A stretch of 64,000 nt of DNA, from positions 1 through 64,000 of the forward strand of contig NZ_JARGOQ010000003.1 of NCBI RefSeq assembly GCF_029233945.1, written 5' to 3'. Under the pieces are notes generated by a model, which worked only from the letters and a program-made list of their open reading frames with translations, was not told the origin of the DNA and did no database searches. Both the position numbers and the translations under genes were made by a program. Source of the DNA: Sneathiella sp. Its GTDB lineage: Bacteria > Pseudomonadota > Alphaproteobacteria > Sneathiellales > Sneathiellaceae. Of the stretch, positions 62,209-64,000 are shown in pieces (position 1 is the stretch's first letter; each line of letters opens with the position of its first letter).

Positions 62209-64000
62209 AACGTCCTTCCGTTTTCAACAAGTCGGGTGTGAGTCCGGCGGGCGTCAGAATATCGGCCAGCGTATCGACGACGCCCGCCGCCATATCACGC
62301 CCGCCGCAGACCAACACCTGTGCGCCCTCACCGATCAGGCGAACAACCCGCGCGGAATCGGCACGCAAGGCATCCTGTACATAGGCGCGCGCACTGGTAC
62401 GGGAAAAGGCCGTGGTGACCGAGGTCAGCCGACCGTCGGCCTGCCAGTTCTGCAATTCCTCGCCATAGAACAAGTCACTGTTGGGATGCCTTGCCCCGAA
62501 ATAGAGATGCATAGGTCGTCCGGGATGGTTACCGCGCGCAAACCCTGCCAATGGCCCGATCCCGGTCCCTGCGCCGATCAGAATCACCGGTTTGGTGTTA
62601 TTTGCGATTCGAAAATCGAAATTGCGGCGGACGAAGCCCTGGACGCTTTGGCTGGGGGGTAGATCCAGAAGCTGACCGGAACAGAGACCGCTGGGATGAC
62701 GGCTGACGCAGATTTCCACGAAGCCATCACTATACCCCGAAGCTAAAGAATAGAAGCGTGGCACGGTCGAGCCTTCCGGGATGATGCCCAGCAAGTCGCC
62801 TGCCGAGAAGCGCGAAAACCCGCGGCCCGTCAGCCGCGCGAGAAGCCCCGCTTTCGGGATGGCGAAACGCAGGATCGCTGCGGGAGCCTGCATTTCGGCA
62901 CCGTAGTCGCGGCGAGAGATCAGGGTCAGCGCATGGCTGCGCGGAATCGCGTGGCTGTGCGATAGTTCCAGCGAATGGCCGAGCGCCTGGCCCAGGTCAC
63001 GTCCCCAACGGGCGAATTCCTGTGGCGACTGGCGGTCCACGGTCGCCATCGGTAATAGTTGCGACCAGCCTTTTTCCTCTGCGACGCGTGCAACGTTGGT
63101 GGCGTAGCCGCAGAATTTCGGAAATTGCCGGTCGCCAAAGCCCAAAACAGCCAGCGGCATCTCCGGTACTTGCGGCAGGGTTGCCAGTCGGTCGAGGAAC
63201 CCTTTGGCAGAAGCCGGAGCGTCACCCTCGCCATAGGTGGCGGCCAGGACGATCACCCGTTGGGCGCACTTATAGCGGCGGGGCGTGAACTGCGACATCG
63301 CGCCGGTATGCACCTTGTGGCTCGCTTGTGTTAGCGCCAAGTGCAGCGTCGCGGCGAAGCCCCAAGTACTGCCGCCTTCGCTACCGACGAGCAGAATTGT
63401 GTCGGCCTGTCCGGCGGCCGTATTGCCCTTGATCCGTGGCCGCGCACGGCGGGCCTGCACCCACAGGATTACGCCCGTACCCGCCATAACCGGCGCGCCA
63501 AGTGCCATCAGTCCAAGAATGATGCCCAGCCAGGCGGCTCCCTGTCCGGTGTGCAGCATGTAGATCGTCTCAGTTACGCGCTGCCATGTGCCGGCATCAG
63601 CCCAGCCAAGCGTCACACCGGTCCCCTGATCGAGATAGCCCTCGCCACTGGCTGTCTTGAGCGTGAACACATCAGTGGGATCGCCCGGATAGGGAAAGGT
63701 CAGCTCACGCATCGCCGCCACCGGCGTGTCGCGCAGCAAAGACAGGGCGTCGAGCACCACCCCCGTCTGTCCGCTCACCTCGGTTGGAAAGGCAGGTGGG
63801 CCGCCGTCCTCGGGAACGAAGCCAAAAGTGCTGGCCGTCATGAACAACGCGGTGGTAGAAGACAGTAGTAAGCCGACCACTGTAAGCCGCGCCACCTCGA
63901 CATGCAGCCGCCCCATGAGCGGGCCGCGCAGCCGCGAGAAGATACGCCGCCAGCCACCGACCCGCCGGGCGGTCAGCATCAGCCCCGACAGTGACAGGAC
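62189..64000 (-). CDS. PepSY-domain flavodoxin/FNR reductase, partial at right end
   Basis: The N-terminus lies outside the window; the frame is open to 64000 (VLSLSGLMLTARRVGGWRRI). What remains has PepSY-type transmembrane segments (TVVGLLLSSTTALFMTASTF, AAWLGIILGLMALGAPVMAG), a flavodoxin domain (ILLVGSEGGSTWGFAATLHL, VIVLAATYGEGDAPASAKGF, VLGFGDRQFPKFCGYA), and an FAD/NADPH reductase domain ending in KPVILIGAGTGIGPLAGFAR and VLVCGGRDMAAGVVDTL. This is a membrane electron-transfer protein of the sulphite-reductase flavoprotein type; its physiological acceptor is unknown. Confidence 0.88.
   Translation of the reverse strand, partial: VLSLSGLMLTARRVGGWRRIFSRLRGPLMGRLHVEVARLTVVGLLLSSTTALFMTASTFGFVPEDGGPPAFPTEVSGQTGVVLDALSLLRDTPVAAMRELTFPYPGDPTDVFTLKTASGEGYLDQGTGVTLGWADAGTWQRVTETIYMLHTGQGAAWLGIILGLMALGAPVMAGTGVILWVQARRARPRIKGNTAAGQADTILLVGSEGGSTWGFAATLHLALTQASHKVHTGAMSQFTPRRYKCAQRVIVLAATYGEGDAPASAKGFLDRLATLPQVPEMPLAVLGFGDRQFPKFCGYATNVARVAEEKGWSQLLPMATVDRQSPQEFARWGRDLGQALGHSLELSHSHAIPRSHALTLISRRDYGAEMQAPAAILRFAIPKAGLLARLTGRGFSRFSAGDLLGIIPEGSTVPRFYSLASGYSDGFVEICVSRHPSGLCSGQLLDLPPSQSVQGFVRRNFDFRIANNTKPVILIGAGTGIGPLAGFARGNHPGRPMHLYFGARHPNSDLFYGEELQNWQADGRLTSVTTAFSRTSARAYVQDALRADSARVVRLIGEGAQVLVCGGRDMAAGVVDTLADILTPAGLTPDLLKTEGRYVEDTY

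Noticed and set aside
37584-64000. Direct repeat of the tRNA-Ser 3' end as an attachment site
   Set aside because: I looked for the CTCGCTCACCGCCA segment downstream and found no second copy by eye; an exact search would settle it.
1-64000. CRISPR array or rRNA genes
   Set aside because: No regularly spaced repeats and no rRNA-like stretches were seen.

Overview
The window comes from an alphaproteobacterium. Lineage markers are FliX, a DUF2336 protein, a DUF6468 protein between fliM and motE, a DksA that lacks the zinc-finger cysteines, and the LabA/folK/rpoZ/rel/pyrE/pdxJ/acpS/lepB/rnc/era gene order. A Rhodospirillales- or Sneathiella-like marine bacterium would fit, but I cannot fix the genus.

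Positions 1-37.5 kb are chromosomal core. From 1.7 to 17.2 kb lies a flagellar cluster. It holds a FlaG-like protein, an flgI-flgJ-flgN block and an flgF-flgG-flgA-flgH block (both minus strand, each with a GG-N10-GC sigma-54-like promoter), fliX, dksA, and a plus-strand motor operon of fliL, fliM, DUF6468 and motE. This is followed by a MotB-like paralogue, motB and a large AMIN/TPR protein. From 17.2 to 24.7 kb is a minus-strand group (threonine dehydratase, alpha/beta hydrolase, haloacid dehalogenase, lytic transglycosylase, aminopeptidase N). From 25 to 37 kb are dapA, smpB, a DUF2235-PilZ fusion, labA-like, folK, rpoZ, rel, pyrE, a DUF2062 gene, pdxJ, acpS, lepB, rnc, era and a Sel1-type gene.

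A tRNA-Ser(GCU) at 37584-37676 marks the left edge of an accessory region. A large serine recombinase comes first, then DUF2924, DUF3489, a PD-(D/E)XK-type nuclease, a strongly structured intergenic stretch, two DUF5681 genes and a ParB-domain DNA methyltransferase with an attenuator-like leader.

The most interesting part is 44.8-57.6 kb, a DNA phosphorothioation (Dnd) locus. dndB-dndC-dndD-dndE run leftward and dndA runs rightward from a shared 60-bp region. Downstream of dndA, six genes overlap end to end with no gaps: a 68-aa basic ORF, a PLD-nuclease/DEAH-helicase fusion, a 70-aa ORF, an SMC/Rad50-like ATPase resembling a second DndD, a 162-aa unknown, and a DUF262/DUF1524 protein of the GmrSD/SspE type. 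No DndF-G-H restriction genes are seen. The module looks like a composite phosphorothioate-dependent restriction system that joins a helicase-nuclease complex to an SspE-like nickase. dndD carries a one-base frameshift, which puts the modification activity in doubt.

From 57.6 kb the island decays: a dead IS6-family transposase, a Gly/Ser/Met/Lys-rich secreted protein, a 47-residue fragment of a short-chain dehydrogenase, a phasin, a methyltransferase, a DUF302 protein, and ApbE with a PepSY/flavodoxin reductase that runs off the right end. I found no rRNA genes and no CRISPR array.
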